From Prevotella sp. (lineage in GTDB: Bacteria > Bacteroidota > Bacteroidia > Bacteroidales > Bacteroidaceae): a DNA stretch of 21,634 nucleotides. Below are positions 1 to 7,881 of this stretch, in pieces. The first letter of the stretch is position 1. Each line of letters begins with the position of its first letter. The DNA is taken from positions 1 to 21,634 of the forward strand of contig DMYZ01000182.1 in the NCBI GenBank assembly GCA_003483565.1, written 5' to 3'. The translations under genes and the position numbers were made by a program. A model generated the notes under the pieces. It was not told the origin of the DNA. It saw only the letters and a program-made list of their open reading frames with translations, and searched no databases.

Positions 1-42
1 TTAATTAAAAGAGTGCTTTTTTTATTATTTGTTTTTTATTAT

Positions 43-2052
43 TTAATCATTCATTGAAAGGAGAAATTCTTCATTGTTTCTTGTATGAACCATGCGGTCA
101 TGGATAGAATTCATGGCTTCTATAGGATTCATGTCAGAAATATATTTACGAAGGATCCACATACGATCAAGTGTTGTCTTATTTTGGAGCAAGTCATCAC
201 GACGAGTACTGGATGCGACAAGATTGACAGCGGGGAATATACGTTTATTGCTGAGTGAGCGGTCAAGTTGCAACTCCATGTTACCAGTACCCTTGAATTC
301 TTCAAAGATGACTTCATCCATTTTACTGCCAGTATCAATCAGGGCAGTAGCAATGATCGTCAAAGAGCCTCCACCTTCAATGTTACGAGCTGCACCGAAG
401 AAACGTTTCGGTTTTTGGAGTGCATTGGCATCAACACCACCAGTGAGAACCTTGCCAGAAGCAGGACTTACCGTATTGTAAGCACGTGCAAGGCGGGTAA
501 TGGAGTCAAGGAAAATAACGACATCATGTCCGCACTCAACCATTCTTTTTGCTTTTTCTAATACAATGCCTGCGATTTTGACGTGCCGTTCAGCAGGCTC
601 ATCAAATGTTGAAGCTATAACTTCTGCGTTAACAGTACGGCTCATATCTGTAACCTCTTCAGGACGTTCGTCAATAAGCAGCATCATCAGATAAGCCTCA
701 GGATGATTTGCTGCAATGGCATTGGCAATATCCTTCATAAGAATGGTTTTACCTGTTTTTGGTTGTGCAACAATTAAAGCACGCTGTCCTTTACCGATAG
801 GTGAAAATAAATCAACAACTCGAGTACTGAGGTTTGTCGTGGAACGGTCGCCGCAGAGATTAAATTTTTCATCAGGGAATAGAGGTGTAAGATGTTCGAA
901 TGGAATACGGTCTCTTACTTCTGATGGGGCGCGGCCGTTGATTTTATCAATGGTCGTGAGTGGAAAATATTTTTCACCATCATGTGGAGGGCGCACATGG
1001 CATTGTATAACATCGCCTGTTTTTAGTCCATAGCGTTTAATTTGATTAGCGGCAACATAAATATCATCCGGAGAAGATAAATAGTTATAGTCACTGCTGC
1101 GAAGAAATCCATATCCGTCAGGCATTACTTCGAGTACACCATTAGCGGTAATAATATCCGTGAAATCGTATTTTGGTGTAGAAACGACAGTGTTAACAGG
1201 CTGATAAGAGGAAGTGCTCACTGGTGTTGTCGGACGGTCAAACATATCGAAATTTGGTACAGCACCTTGATCTTCTATAGGCAGGTCAATGACCGTAATG
1301 AAGTCTGTGCCATCACCAGGGTCTCCTTCCCATACTTCGTTTTGACTGTTTTCTGTGGACGTGGTTTCTGTATTATTTTCGTTGTGAGCGATAATCTTAG
1401 CCTGGAGTTTAGCAAGTAATTCTTTTTCATCATCCTTATTGTTATCCTCTTTCTGATAAAACTGAGCTTCAGGGACACTATTTTCCGTATTATTCATTGG
1501 CAATATATCTGTCTGGTCTGAACTCATGGCATCTGTTGTTTCATTGAGTGTATTATTATTTTTCAAATCTTCAGATACATTCTTTATTTCCTCTTGTTCT
1601 GAAGTTGGATAATAGTCTTCTGTTTCTTCTTTTCCAGTCTCTGTTTCATTTTTGAGTGCAGCTTCTGCCGCAGCAATAGCCTGTAATTCTGCTTTACTCT
1701 TTCTACCTCTGTGCTTAGGCAAAGATTCCAAAAACTCTTTTGGATCCTGAGGCATGTTTTTAAAGAGAGGCTGTTCCGTTGTTGCAGGGCCTTTAACTTG
1801 ATTTTTTAATACATCGAAGTTTGCACCTTCTTTTCCTTTTACGGAATAAACATGATCCTCTTTCTTTGTAGCAATCCTTACGCGTTTTCTTCGGGTACTA
1901 GAAGCCAGAGACTCGTTCATTGCCTGTTTGTCAAGGATGGCATAGACAATGTCGTTCTTATTGCTGCCAGTATTGAAATCAGCATTAAGATTTTTTGCAA
2001 TGTCTTCCAACTCGGAGACATTTTTAGATAATAATTCTTCTTTACTATACAT
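43..2052 (-). CDS. rho: Transcription termination factor Rho with a large disordered insertion
   Basis: Hexameric RNA-dependent ATPase that ends transcription at Rho-dependent sites. The 669 residues begin with a Rho_N helical domain (about 1-43), then a low-complexity, Asn/Glu/Thr-rich stretch of about 250 residues (45-300) with a basic RGRK patch near 115. The OB-fold RNA-binding domain follows (about 303-375, GVLEVMPDGYGFLR). The RecA-like motor then has Walker A PKTGKT at 431-436, Walker B VVIFLD at 511-516 and the LTGGVD Q-loop at 536-541. E. coli Rho has 419 residues, so the extra length is the insertion, which is known from Bacteroidetes Rho proteins. In Bacteroides thetaiotaomicron the disordered region is reported to drive condensate formation. 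The start MYSKEELL lies about 85 nt downstream of a good promoter. The gene is downstream of engB and the ABC-F gene on the same strand but has its own promoter. Identity is secure; behaviour of the insertion is inferred. Confidence 0.98.
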   Translation of the reverse strand: MYSKEELLSKNVSELEDIAKNLNADFNTGSNKNDIVYAILDKQAMNESLASSTRRKRVRIATKKEDHVYSVKGKEGANFDVLKNQVKGPATTEQPLFKNMPQDPKEFLESLPKHRGRKSKAELQAIAAAEAALKNETETGKEETEDYYPTSEQEEIKNVSEDLKNNNTLNETTDAMSSDQTDILPMNNTENSVPEAQFYQKEDNNKDDEKELLAKLQAKIIAHNENNTETTSTENSQNEVWEGDPGDGTDFITVIDLPIEDQGAVPNFDMFDRPTTPVSTSSYQPVNTVVSTPKYDFTDIITANGVLEVMPDGYGFLRSSDYNYLSSPDDIYVAANQIKRYGLKTGDVIQCHVRPPHDGEKYFPLTTIDKINGRAPSEVRDRIPFEHLTPLFPDEKFNLCGDRSTTNLSTRVVDLFSPIGKGQRALIVAQPKTGKTILMKDIANAIAANHPEAYLMMLLIDERPEEVTDMSRTVNAEVIASTFDEPAERHVKIAGIVLEKAKRMVECGHDVVIFLDSITRLARAYNTVSPASGKVLTGGVDANALQKPKRFFGAARNIEGGGSLTIIATALIDTGSKMDEVIFEEFKGTGNMELQLDRSLSNKRIFPAVNLVASSTRRDDLLQNKTTLDRMWILRKYISDMNPIEAMNSIHDRMVHTRNNEEFLLSMND

Positions 2053-2098
2053 CTTTATAAGAATACTGTATATGGAATTTTCTTTTAATGATATAAAA

Positions 2099-2119
2099 GT
2101 GTTTCTAGAACAGAAACAC
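2099..2119 (-). promoter_or_regulatory. Hairpin in the rho leader, terminator-like
   Basis: On the minus strand an 8-bp stem (GTGTTTCT / AGAAACAC, 5-nt loop) is followed at once by TTTTAT. It lies about 20-40 nt after the predicted rho transcription start and about 45 nt before the rho start codon. It could be a leader attenuator for rho, the terminator of the upstream engB-ABC-F transcript, or both. The structure is read directly; the role is inferred. Confidence 0.5.
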
Positions 2120-2142
2120 CCTTTGTTGAATTCTAAACGGAT

Positions 2143-2175
2143 GCAAAGTTAGAAAAAAAAATTGTTTTATCCAAA
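2143..2175 (-). promoter_or_regulatory. Promoter of rho (Bacteroidetes type)
   Basis: On the minus strand TTTG (2175-2172), a 20-nt spacer, and TAACTTTGC (2151-2143) match the Bacteroidetes sigma-ABfr consensus exactly. The predicted start is near 2138, giving a leader of about 85 nt. Confidence 0.8.
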
Positions 2176-2178
2176 TTT

Positions 2179-3960
2179 TTAGTTATCAAATTCGGATAAT
2201 TCTAACCATCTTGTTTCTTTTTTATCCAATTCTTCTTTTAATTTAGGAAGTTCTTTACTCTTTTCGGTCAGATCTTCAACACTTAATGTGCCGGAGCATA
2301 GTGCTTCTTCAATTTGCTTTTGTTTCTTTTCCAAAGTCTCTATATCCTTACCGAGTTTTTGATATTCTATTTTTTCCTTATATGACATACGTCTGTGGGC
2401 ATCATGATGATAGTCCTTCTTTTCTTTTTTTTCTGCTGTCTTTTCAGTGTTATTTTCTTCTTCACTTTTCAGCATATTCCATTCTCGATATTGAGTATAG
2501 TTGCCTGGAAAGTCCTTGATGATGCCGCTCCCCTTAAATACTAAAAGATGATCTACAACTTTATCCATAAAATAGCGGTCATGGCTGACGATAATGACAC
2601 AGCCGGGAAAATCTTGAAGATATTCTTCGAGAACCTGAAGAGTCTGTATATCGAGGTCGTTGGTAGGTTCATCCAATATGAGGAAGTTTGGATTTTTCAT
2701 CAGCACCGTGCAGAGATAAAGTTTACGGCGTTGCCCTCCACTAAGCTTATATACGAAATTATGCTGTTCTTCGGGCGTGAACAGAAAGTATTGCAGAAAT
2801 TGAGATGCAGTCATGTGCCGTCCTCCTCCTAAATCGATATATTCGGCAATATCGGTAATGACATCTATAACTTTTTGACTGTCATCGAATTTTAATCCCT
2901 CTTGAGAGAAGTATCCAAAGCGGACGGTTTCTCCAATGTCAAATTTACCACTATCCGGTTGTACAAGCCCAAGGAGCATTTTTATAAATGTTGATTTTCC
3001 TGTGCCATTGTTTCCAACAATACCCATTTTTTCGAAACGGGCAAAGTTGTAATAAAAATCTTTAGTAATAACCTTATTGTCCCAAGCTTTGGATACATAC
3101 TGACATTCAAAGATTTTACTTCCAATATACACATTGGAAGCTTTAAGCCGTAGTTGCCGGTCTTCAATACGTTGTCTGGCTTTAGCTTCAAGTTCGTAAA
3201 ATGCATCTTCACGATAACGTGCCTTATGACCGCGAGCCTGAGGCATTCTTCGCATCCATTCCAGTTCTTTTCTGTAAAGATTTTTAGAATGTTGTATCTC
3301 GGCTTTCATATTATCCATCCGCTCTTGTCTTTTTTCAAGATAATAGCTATAGTTTCCACGATAGGTATAGATGGTTTGGTTATCCATTTCCAGAATAATA
3401 TTGCATACTTTATCCAGAAAAAATCTATCATGAGTTACCATAAGTAAAGTCTTGTTGCCATGACTCAAATATCCTTCAAGCCATTCGATCATATCAAGGT
3501 CCAGATGGTTGGTAGGCTCGTCAAGGATAAGCAGATCCGGTTCATTAATGAGTACATTAGCCAGTGCTACGCGTTTTTGTTGTCCTCCGCTTAGTTGTCC
3601 CATTGGCTGGTCAAGGTCCGTGATTTTTAGTTGTGTAAGGATTTGCTTGGCCTTGAGGACTTTGTCTGGGTCACCATGGTGGTTGAAGCATGCATCAAGC
3701 ACACTTTCGTCTTCATTGTATTTTGGAGATTGTTCGAGATAGCCTGTTTTTATATCTCGCCGATAGATGACAGATCCTCCATCATTACCTTCTTCTCCCG
3801 TCAGTATGGAAAGCAGTGTAGACTTACCTGTTCCGTTTTGGGCAATAAGTCCCACTTTTTGTCCTTCAGCGATAGAGAATGAAATATTATCAAAAAGTAT
3901 TTGAGCTCCAAATCTTTTAGTGAGGTTTTGGACATCAAGGAATGGAATATTCTGCGGCAT
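2179..3960 (-). CDS. ABC-F family ATPase, Uup type
   Basis: Soluble protein with two ABC ATPase domains and no membrane segments (593 residues), as in the ABC-F translation factors that act on the ribosome. Domain 1 has Walker A GTGKST at 43-48, signature LSGGQ at 123-127 and LDEPTNHLD at about 146-154. Domain 2 has Walker A GTGKST at 319-324, LSGGQ at 406-410 and LDEPTNDLD at about 429-437. The linker contains a charged helical stretch with MPQARGHKARYRE (239-251), typical of Uup relatives. The tail from about 510 is Lys/Glu-rich and ends in a predicted coiled coil (about 535-593), the Uup C-terminal domain that binds nucleic acid in E. coli. It starts 2 bp after the engB stop, so the two are probably co-transcribed. 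An antibiotic-resistance ABC-F role is possible but nothing here favours it. Confidence 0.93.
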   Translation of the reverse strand: MPQNIPFLDVQNLTKRFGAQILFDNISFSIAEGQKVGLIAQNGTGKSTLLSILTGEEGNDGGSVIYRRDIKTGYLEQSPKYNEDESVLDACFNHHGDPDKVLKAKQILTQLKITDLDQPMGQLSGGQQKRVALANVLINEPDLLILDEPTNHLDLDMIEWLEGYLSHGNKTLLMVTHDRFFLDKVCNIILEMDNQTIYTYRGNYSYYLEKRQERMDNMKAEIQHSKNLYRKELEWMRRMPQARGHKARYREDAFYELEAKARQRIEDRQLRLKASNVYIGSKIFECQYVSKAWDNKVITKDFYYNFARFEKMGIVGNNGTGKSTFIKMLLGLVQPDSGKFDIGETVRFGYFSQEGLKFDDSQKVIDVITDIAEYIDLGGGRHMTASQFLQYFLFTPEEQHNFVYKLSGGQRRKLYLCTVLMKNPNFLILDEPTNDLDIQTLQVLEEYLQDFPGCVIIVSHDRYFMDKVVDHLLVFKGSGIIKDFPGNYTQYREWNMLKSEEENNTEKTAEKKEKKDYHHDAHRRMSYKEKIEYQKLGKDIETLEKKQKQIEEALCSGTLSVEDLTEKSKELPKLKEELDKKETRWLELSEFDN

Positions 3961-3962
3961 AA

Positions 3963-4565
3963 TTATTTGTTCATCTCCTTGTTTAATTGTCCAATGTAAT
4001 TCAACATTTCATCTTTTCCTGTACCTTTTTCGCTGCTAGTAATAATGTAGGGTGGAAGAGCTTCCCAAGTGTCGAGAAGCTTATTCATCCAATCTTGAGC
4101 ATTTTGCTTGGCTTTTCCTGGTCCAATTTTATCTGCTTTTGTAAAGACAATGGTAAAGGGTATTTGACTCTGTCCCAGCCAGTCTACAAATTCCCGATCT
4201 ATTTTTTGTTGCTCATGGCGTATGTCAATAAGCAAAAACACATTGACAAGCTGTGGTCGTTGAAGTATATATGAGGCAATCATTTTCTGCAATTTATCTT
4301 GTATCGACTTTGACCGTTTGGCAAAACCATAACCAGGAAGATCTACAAGATACCATTCGTTATTGATGATGAAATGGTTTATAAGCAACGTTTTTCCAGG
4401 ACTAGCTGATGTCTTGGCCAATCCCTTATGGTTACAAAGCATGTTGATCAGACTGGATTTGCCTACATTGGATCTGCCGATAAAGGCATATTCCGGTTTA
4501 TCGTCTTTTGGACAGAGACTCAGTGTAGGAGCTGATTTTGAAAATTCAGAATTCTTAATAATCAT
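3963..4565 (-). CDS. engB: Ribosome biogenesis GTP-binding protein EngB (YsxC/YihA)
   Basis: Small GTPase of the TrmE-Era-EngA-EngB family, needed for assembly of the large ribosomal subunit. The 200 residues carry G1 GRSNVGKSS (30-38), the switch I region with SASPGKT (53-59), G3 DLPGYGFA (75-82) and G4 TKAD (142-145); the LVDLPGYGFAK stretch is diagnostic of EngB. Length matches the family. First gene of a probable engB-ABC-F operon, with 2 bp before the next start codon. Its -7 box lies about 19 nt upstream of the start codon, so the leader would be very short. No oddities seen. Confidence 0.97.
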   Translation of the reverse strand: MIIKNSEFSKSAPTLSLCPKDDKPEYAFIGRSNVGKSSLINMLCNHKGLAKTSASPGKTLLINHFIINNEWYLVDLPGYGFAKRSKSIQDKLQKMIASYILQRPQLVNVFLLIDIRHEQQKIDREFVDWLGQSQIPFTIVFTKADKIGPGKAKQNAQDWMNKLLDTWEALPPYIITSSEKGTGKDEMLNYIGQLNKEMNK

Positions 4566-4583
4566 GATTTTGTTGTTTTGCCT

Positions 4584-4592
4584 GCAAAGTTA
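4584..4592 (-). promoter_or_regulatory. -7 box of engB promoter
   Basis: Minus-strand TAACTTTGC matches TAnnTTTG. A TTG-like -33 element is only weakly present, near 4616-4618, inside the opposing promoter's -7 region. Confidence 0.65.
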
Positions 4593-4605
4593 CAAAAAAA
4601 ATCAG

Positions 4606-4614
4606 TATCTTTGC
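4606..4614 (+). promoter_or_regulatory. -7 box of the oxidoreductase operon promoter
   Basis: TATCTTTGC matches TAnnTTTG and lies 18 nt before the start codon at 4633. No good TTTG is seen at the expected -33 position. It is back-to-back with the engB box, 13 bp away. Confidence 0.65.
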
Positions 4615-4632
4615 ACAAAAGAGGTTGTTATA

Positions 4633-5616
4633 ATGAAAGAAATACGTTGGGGATTTATAGGTTGTGGTGAAGTGACCGAGAAGAAGTCCGGCCCTGCTTT
4701 CGACGAGGTTCCGGGCTCAAAAGTCGTTGCTGTCATGAGCCGTACAGAAAATAATGTGCGGGCTTATGCAGAAAAGCATCATATACGAAAATGGTATACT
4801 GACGCTCAAGAACTTATTGATGATCCGGATGTTAATGCTGTATATGTGGCTACCCCTCCTTCGTCCCATGCTACTTACGCCATTATGTCAATGAAAGCTG
4901 GCAAACCTGTGTATGTAGAGAAACCTCTGGCATCAAGTTATGAAGACTGTATTCGTATTAATCGTATTAGTGAACAGACAAAAGTACCTTGCTTTGTAGC
5001 TTATTATCGCCGTTATCTTCCATATTTTAAAAAGGTAAAGCAGTTGCTTGATGCCAAATCAATTGGCAATGTGTTGAATGTTCAGTTACGTTTCTCTGTA
5101 CCTCCACGTGATCTTGACGATTCCAACAGCCGGAATTTGCCATGGCGCCTGCAACCTGATATCTCAGGTGGCGGTTATTTTTATGATCTTGCTCCTCATC
5201 AGATTGATATGTTGCAGGATCTCTTTGGTGTTATTACACGTGCACATGGTTATCCTAGTAACCGTGCTCATCTTTATAAGGCTGAAGATACTATTTCTGC
5301 GTGTTTCTTTTTTGAGAGTGGTATACCGGGTAGTGCGAGCTGGTGTTTTGTCGGACATGAGAGTGCCAAGGAAGACTGTATTGAAGTTGTAGGTGATAAG
5401 GGTACGCTCTCTTTTTCTGTCTATAATTATGATCCTATTCGTTTGGTTACGAGTGATGGTAGTCAAAATATTGAGATTCCTAATCCACCTTATGTTCAGT
5501 TGCCTATTATTCGATCTGTGATAGAAGATCTACAGGGGCTGGGGCATTGCAGTTGCACAAGTATTTCCGCTACGCCTACAAACTGGGTGCTTGATCGTAT
5601 TTTGTGGAAAAGTTAA
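4633..5616 (+). CDS. Gfo/Idh/MocA family NAD(P)-dependent oxidoreductase
   Basis: Predicted cytoplasmic dehydrogenase acting on a sugar, inositol or related polyol; the substrate cannot be read from sequence. The N-terminal Rossmann fold has GFIGCGEVTEKKSGPAF (7-23), VATPPSSHA (72-80) and the family EKP motif with its conserved Lys (96-98). The C-terminal alpha/beta domain has GGGYFYDLAPHQID (179-192), which supplies the usual catalytic-site His. Start choice: the frame is open upstream into antisense engB, but ATG 4633 follows a -7 promoter box and begins exactly where family homology starts (MKEIRWGFIGCG), giving 327 residues. No signal peptide, so it is not one of the secreted members of the family. 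It heads a three-gene plus-strand cluster, with only 9 nt to the next ATG. Confidence 0.9.
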   Translation: MKEIRWGFIGCGEVTEKKSGPAFDEVPGSKVVAVMSRTENNVRAYAEKHHIRKWYTDAQELIDDPDVNAVYVATPPSSHATYAIMSMKAGKPVYVEKPLASSYEDCIRINRISEQTKVPCFVAYYRRYLPYFKKVKQLLDAKSIGNVLNVQLRFSVPPRDLDDSNSRNLPWRLQPDISGGGYFYDLAPHQIDMLQDLFGVITRAHGYPSNRAHLYKAEDTISACFFFESGIPGSASWCFVGHESAKEDCIEVVGDKGTLSFSVYNYDPIRLVTSDGSQNIEIPNPPYVQLPIIRSVIEDLQGLGHCSCTSISATPTNWVLDRILWKS

Positions 5617-5625
5617 TTGCATAGA

Positions 5626-6855
5626 ATGCATAGGTATATTTTAATATTATTGCCTTTATTGTGCATCTCGTTTCCTCTAGCCATTATGGCAAAGGGGCTG
5701 TCATATGATAAATTGCAGCACAGCGAATCTTTGCTGGGGCAACAGGCGTGCGAGGATACACTTGGAGAATCTTTTAGCCAGCGGGCCCATGAGCTCTTTA
5801 ATATGACAATGTTCAAGCGTAATTCCACTGACAGCCTGACTCGTGAACGGCATGACAAGACCGCTTTACATAGAATAGGCAAGTGTTTTACGAATATTTT
5901 CAGAGAATTCAACCATGTTGATTCTAGTTATATTGAACCTCAGCATTATAATTATGCTTTAATGCTCCAGAATACTAATACTTATGAGATGTATACGATA
6001 GGTTTCGGAAATGGTCAGCGTGTAACGCTGGCACCTGAGCCTACATATCGTATTGGTCCGTATTTTGGCTGGCGATGGGTGTTTTTAGGTTATACGCTGG
6101 ACTTTAGCCATCTGGGGACGGGTGGTTCTAGCAAAAAAGAGTATGATATAAGCCTGTACAGTAGTCTTTTTGGTATAGATTTGTTTTATCGTGAAACGGG
6201 TAATGACTATAAGATTCGTTCTATGTATATGGAGAATGGGGATCGTATTAATGAAATGGACGGAGTCGATTTTGACGGATTTCATGCTAATATCAAAGGA
6301 TTTAATATTTATTATATCTTCAATCATCATAAATTTTCTTATCCGGCAGCATTTAGTCAAAGTACTGTCCAACGCAGGAGTGCAGGTTCTTTTCTTTTAG
6401 GTATCGGGTATACTCATCAGGATCTGGATATTGATCTGAGTGAACTCTCTCAAATGGTCAGTGAGCGTGTAAAGTCAGAACAAACTTTGCTGATTGATAC
6501 TACAATCCTTGAAGGCGAGGTTAAGCTCAATGATTATTCCGTATCATCAGGATATGCTTATAACTGGGTGTTTGCTCATAATTGGCTTTTTGATGTTTCC
6601 ATGAGTCTTGCTTTAGGATATAAATATACTTTTGGTGATTCCCAAAACCGACATTTTACATTTCGTGATTTTAAATTCAATAACTTTAATGTAGATGGGG
6701 TTGGCCGCTTTGGCTTAATATGGAATAATACGAAGTGGTATGCAGGTGCCAGCGCTGTATTTCATACCTATAATTACAAGAAGAGTGCGTTCTGGACTAA
6801 TAATATGTTTGGTTCCGTGAATTTTTATGTCGGTTTTAATTTTGGCAAAAGATAG
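5626..6855 (+). CDS. DUF4421 family exported protein, probable beta-barrel
   Basis: Function unknown. The start MHRYILILLPLLCISFPLAIMAKG is a signal peptide. After about 90 polar residues the protein becomes a run of alternating aromatic/glycine strands, including YEMYTIGFGNGQ, YRIGPYFGWRWVFLGYTLDF and a final FGSVNFYVGFNFGKR. That pattern is typical of outer-membrane or beta-barrel-like proteins of Bacteroidetes and matches my memory of DUF4421. The last residues resemble a closing barrel strand. ATG 5626 was chosen over an in-frame TTG three codons earlier, because it begins the signal peptide cleanly; the protein is 409 residues. It starts 9 nt after the oxidoreductase stop and is followed 39 nt later by the DUF1460 gene, suggesting one transcript. 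The family name is from memory, not a search. Confidence 0.75.
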   Translation: MHRYILILLPLLCISFPLAIMAKGLSYDKLQHSESLLGQQACEDTLGESFSQRAHELFNMTMFKRNSTDSLTRERHDKTALHRIGKCFTNIFREFNHVDSSYIEPQHYNYALMLQNTNTYEMYTIGFGNGQRVTLAPEPTYRIGPYFGWRWVFLGYTLDFSHLGTGGSSKKEYDISLYSSLFGIDLFYRETGNDYKIRSMYMENGDRINEMDGVDFDGFHANIKGFNIYYIFNHHKFSYPAAFSQSTVQRRSAGSFLLGIGYTHQDLDIDLSELSQMVSERVKSEQTLLIDTTILEGEVKLNDYSVSSGYAYNWVFAHNWLFDVSMSLALGYKYTFGDSQNRHFTFRDFKFNNFNVDGVGRFGLIWNNTKWYAGASAVFHTYNYKKSAFWTNNMFGSVNFYVGFNFGKR

Positions 6856-6894
6856 TATCTTACTAGTGTTTTGTTTTATTATATATTAAGATAT

Positions 6895-7761
6895 ATGAGA
6901 AAGAATATATTATATATTTTGTTCATTGGCTGCCTGGGTCTTTATGCTTTGCCATCCCTTTCAGAAGAAGCTGTTTATACAAAGAGTGACAGTTTAAATG
7001 TGATCCGTCTTCTTCATCAGGCTCATGTGATGAAGAATAAACCGGATTGTTGGATGCTTTATTTTGGAAAAAAGTTCATTGGGGTACCTTATGTCGGGGG
7101 AGTGCTTGATGGAACCGATGATGAAAAGTTGATTGTCAATCTGAGACAGTTGGATTGTACTACTTTTGTGGAATATATTCTTGCTCTCAGCCAGTGTGCA
7201 GCTCATGGCCAGACTAAATGGAAAAACTTTCTTTATGAATTGAGAAATATCCGTTATATTGGTGGTAATGTTGCCTATACAAAGCGTCAGCATTATTTCA
7301 CAATATGGATTAATGATAATGTTAAGGATGGGCTGGTCAGCGACATACAGTTGCCCGATCCTCCCTTTTCTGCAAAGCAGCGTATTAGCATTAATTATAT
7401 GTCTACCCATATCTCCTCTTATAAAATGCTGAGTCGCCATCCATCGTGGTGGAAGGGCATACGCCAGCTTGAAAGTAGTGTGAATGGACAGGTATATCGA
7501 TACATTCCTAAAGAAAAAATAGCCAATACGCGTTTGCTTCGACAGACTATCCATGATGGTGATATTATTGTTATTATTACCGATAAAAAAGGATTGGATA
7601 CGTCCCATATTGGCATAGCCTGTTGGCATAAGGATGGACTTCACATGCTTAATGCCTCTAGCATTCATCATCATGTGGTAGAAGAATCCATGACTCTTTT
7701 CAGGTATATGCAGCATCATTCCTCACAGCTGGGTATACGTATTGCACGTCCTTTGTATTAG
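6895..7761 (+). CDS. DUF1460 family, N-acetylmuramoyl-L-alanine amidase-like (papain-like fold)
   Basis: Predicted exported cell-wall amidase or peptidase of the DUF1460 family, which has an NlpC/P60-like cysteine-peptidase fold. Signal peptide at residues 1-24 (MRKNILYILFIGCLGLYALPSLSEE). The catalytic Cys sits in LDCTTFVEYILAL (Cys88), and the catalytic His in DTSHIGIA (His238), both in the spacing expected for the family; IPYVGG-like VPYVGGVLDG (64-73) precedes the Cys. Length 288 fits. An in-frame TTG at 6871 would add eight residues, but ATG 6895 begins the signal peptide. Third gene of the probable operon after the DUF4421 gene, so an envelope role fits. Substrate (cell-wall peptide or amide bond) is inferred from fold only. 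Confidence 0.85.
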   Translation: MRKNILYILFIGCLGLYALPSLSEEAVYTKSDSLNVIRLLHQAHVMKNKPDCWMLYFGKKFIGVPYVGGVLDGTDDEKLIVNLRQLDCTTFVEYILALSQCAAHGQTKWKNFLYELRNIRYIGGNVAYTKRQHYFTIWINDNVKDGLVSDIQLPDPPFSAKQRISINYMSTHISSYKMLSRHPSWWKGIRQLESSVNGQVYRYIPKEKIANTRLLRQTIHDGDIIVIITDKKGLDTSHIGIACWHKDGLHMLNASSIHHHVVEESMTLFRYMQHHSSQLGIRIARPLY

Positions 7762-7791
7762 GGTTAAATAGTGTTAAATATAAATGTATAA

Positions 7792-7825
7792 TTGATATAG
7801 TAATTAGATAAAAACGTAATTTTGC
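7792..7825 (+). promoter_or_regulatory. Promoter of the GltA-like gene
   Basis: TAATTTTGC at 7817-7825 matches TAnnTTTG. A TTG at 7792-7794 is a possible -33 element but the spacer (22 nt) is longer than the 20 seen elsewhere here. The leader would be about 55 nt. Confidence 0.55.
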
Positions 7826-7881
7826 AAACTGAAGATTACAATTAGAACAAATCAAAAATAAAAAGAAGTTAAAAAGAAAGT

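Noticed and set aside
1..42. Terminator after rho at the window edge
   Set aside because: The stretch is AT-rich, but no convincing stem-loop is present in the bases available.
4363..4632. Upstream extension of the Gfo/Idh/MocA reading frame by 90 codons
   Set aside because: It runs antisense through engB and across the promoter; family homology and the -7 box place the start at 4633.
5617..5625. TTG start three codons before the DUF4421 ATG
   Set aside because: The ATG at 5626 begins a clean signal peptide; there is no support for TTG.
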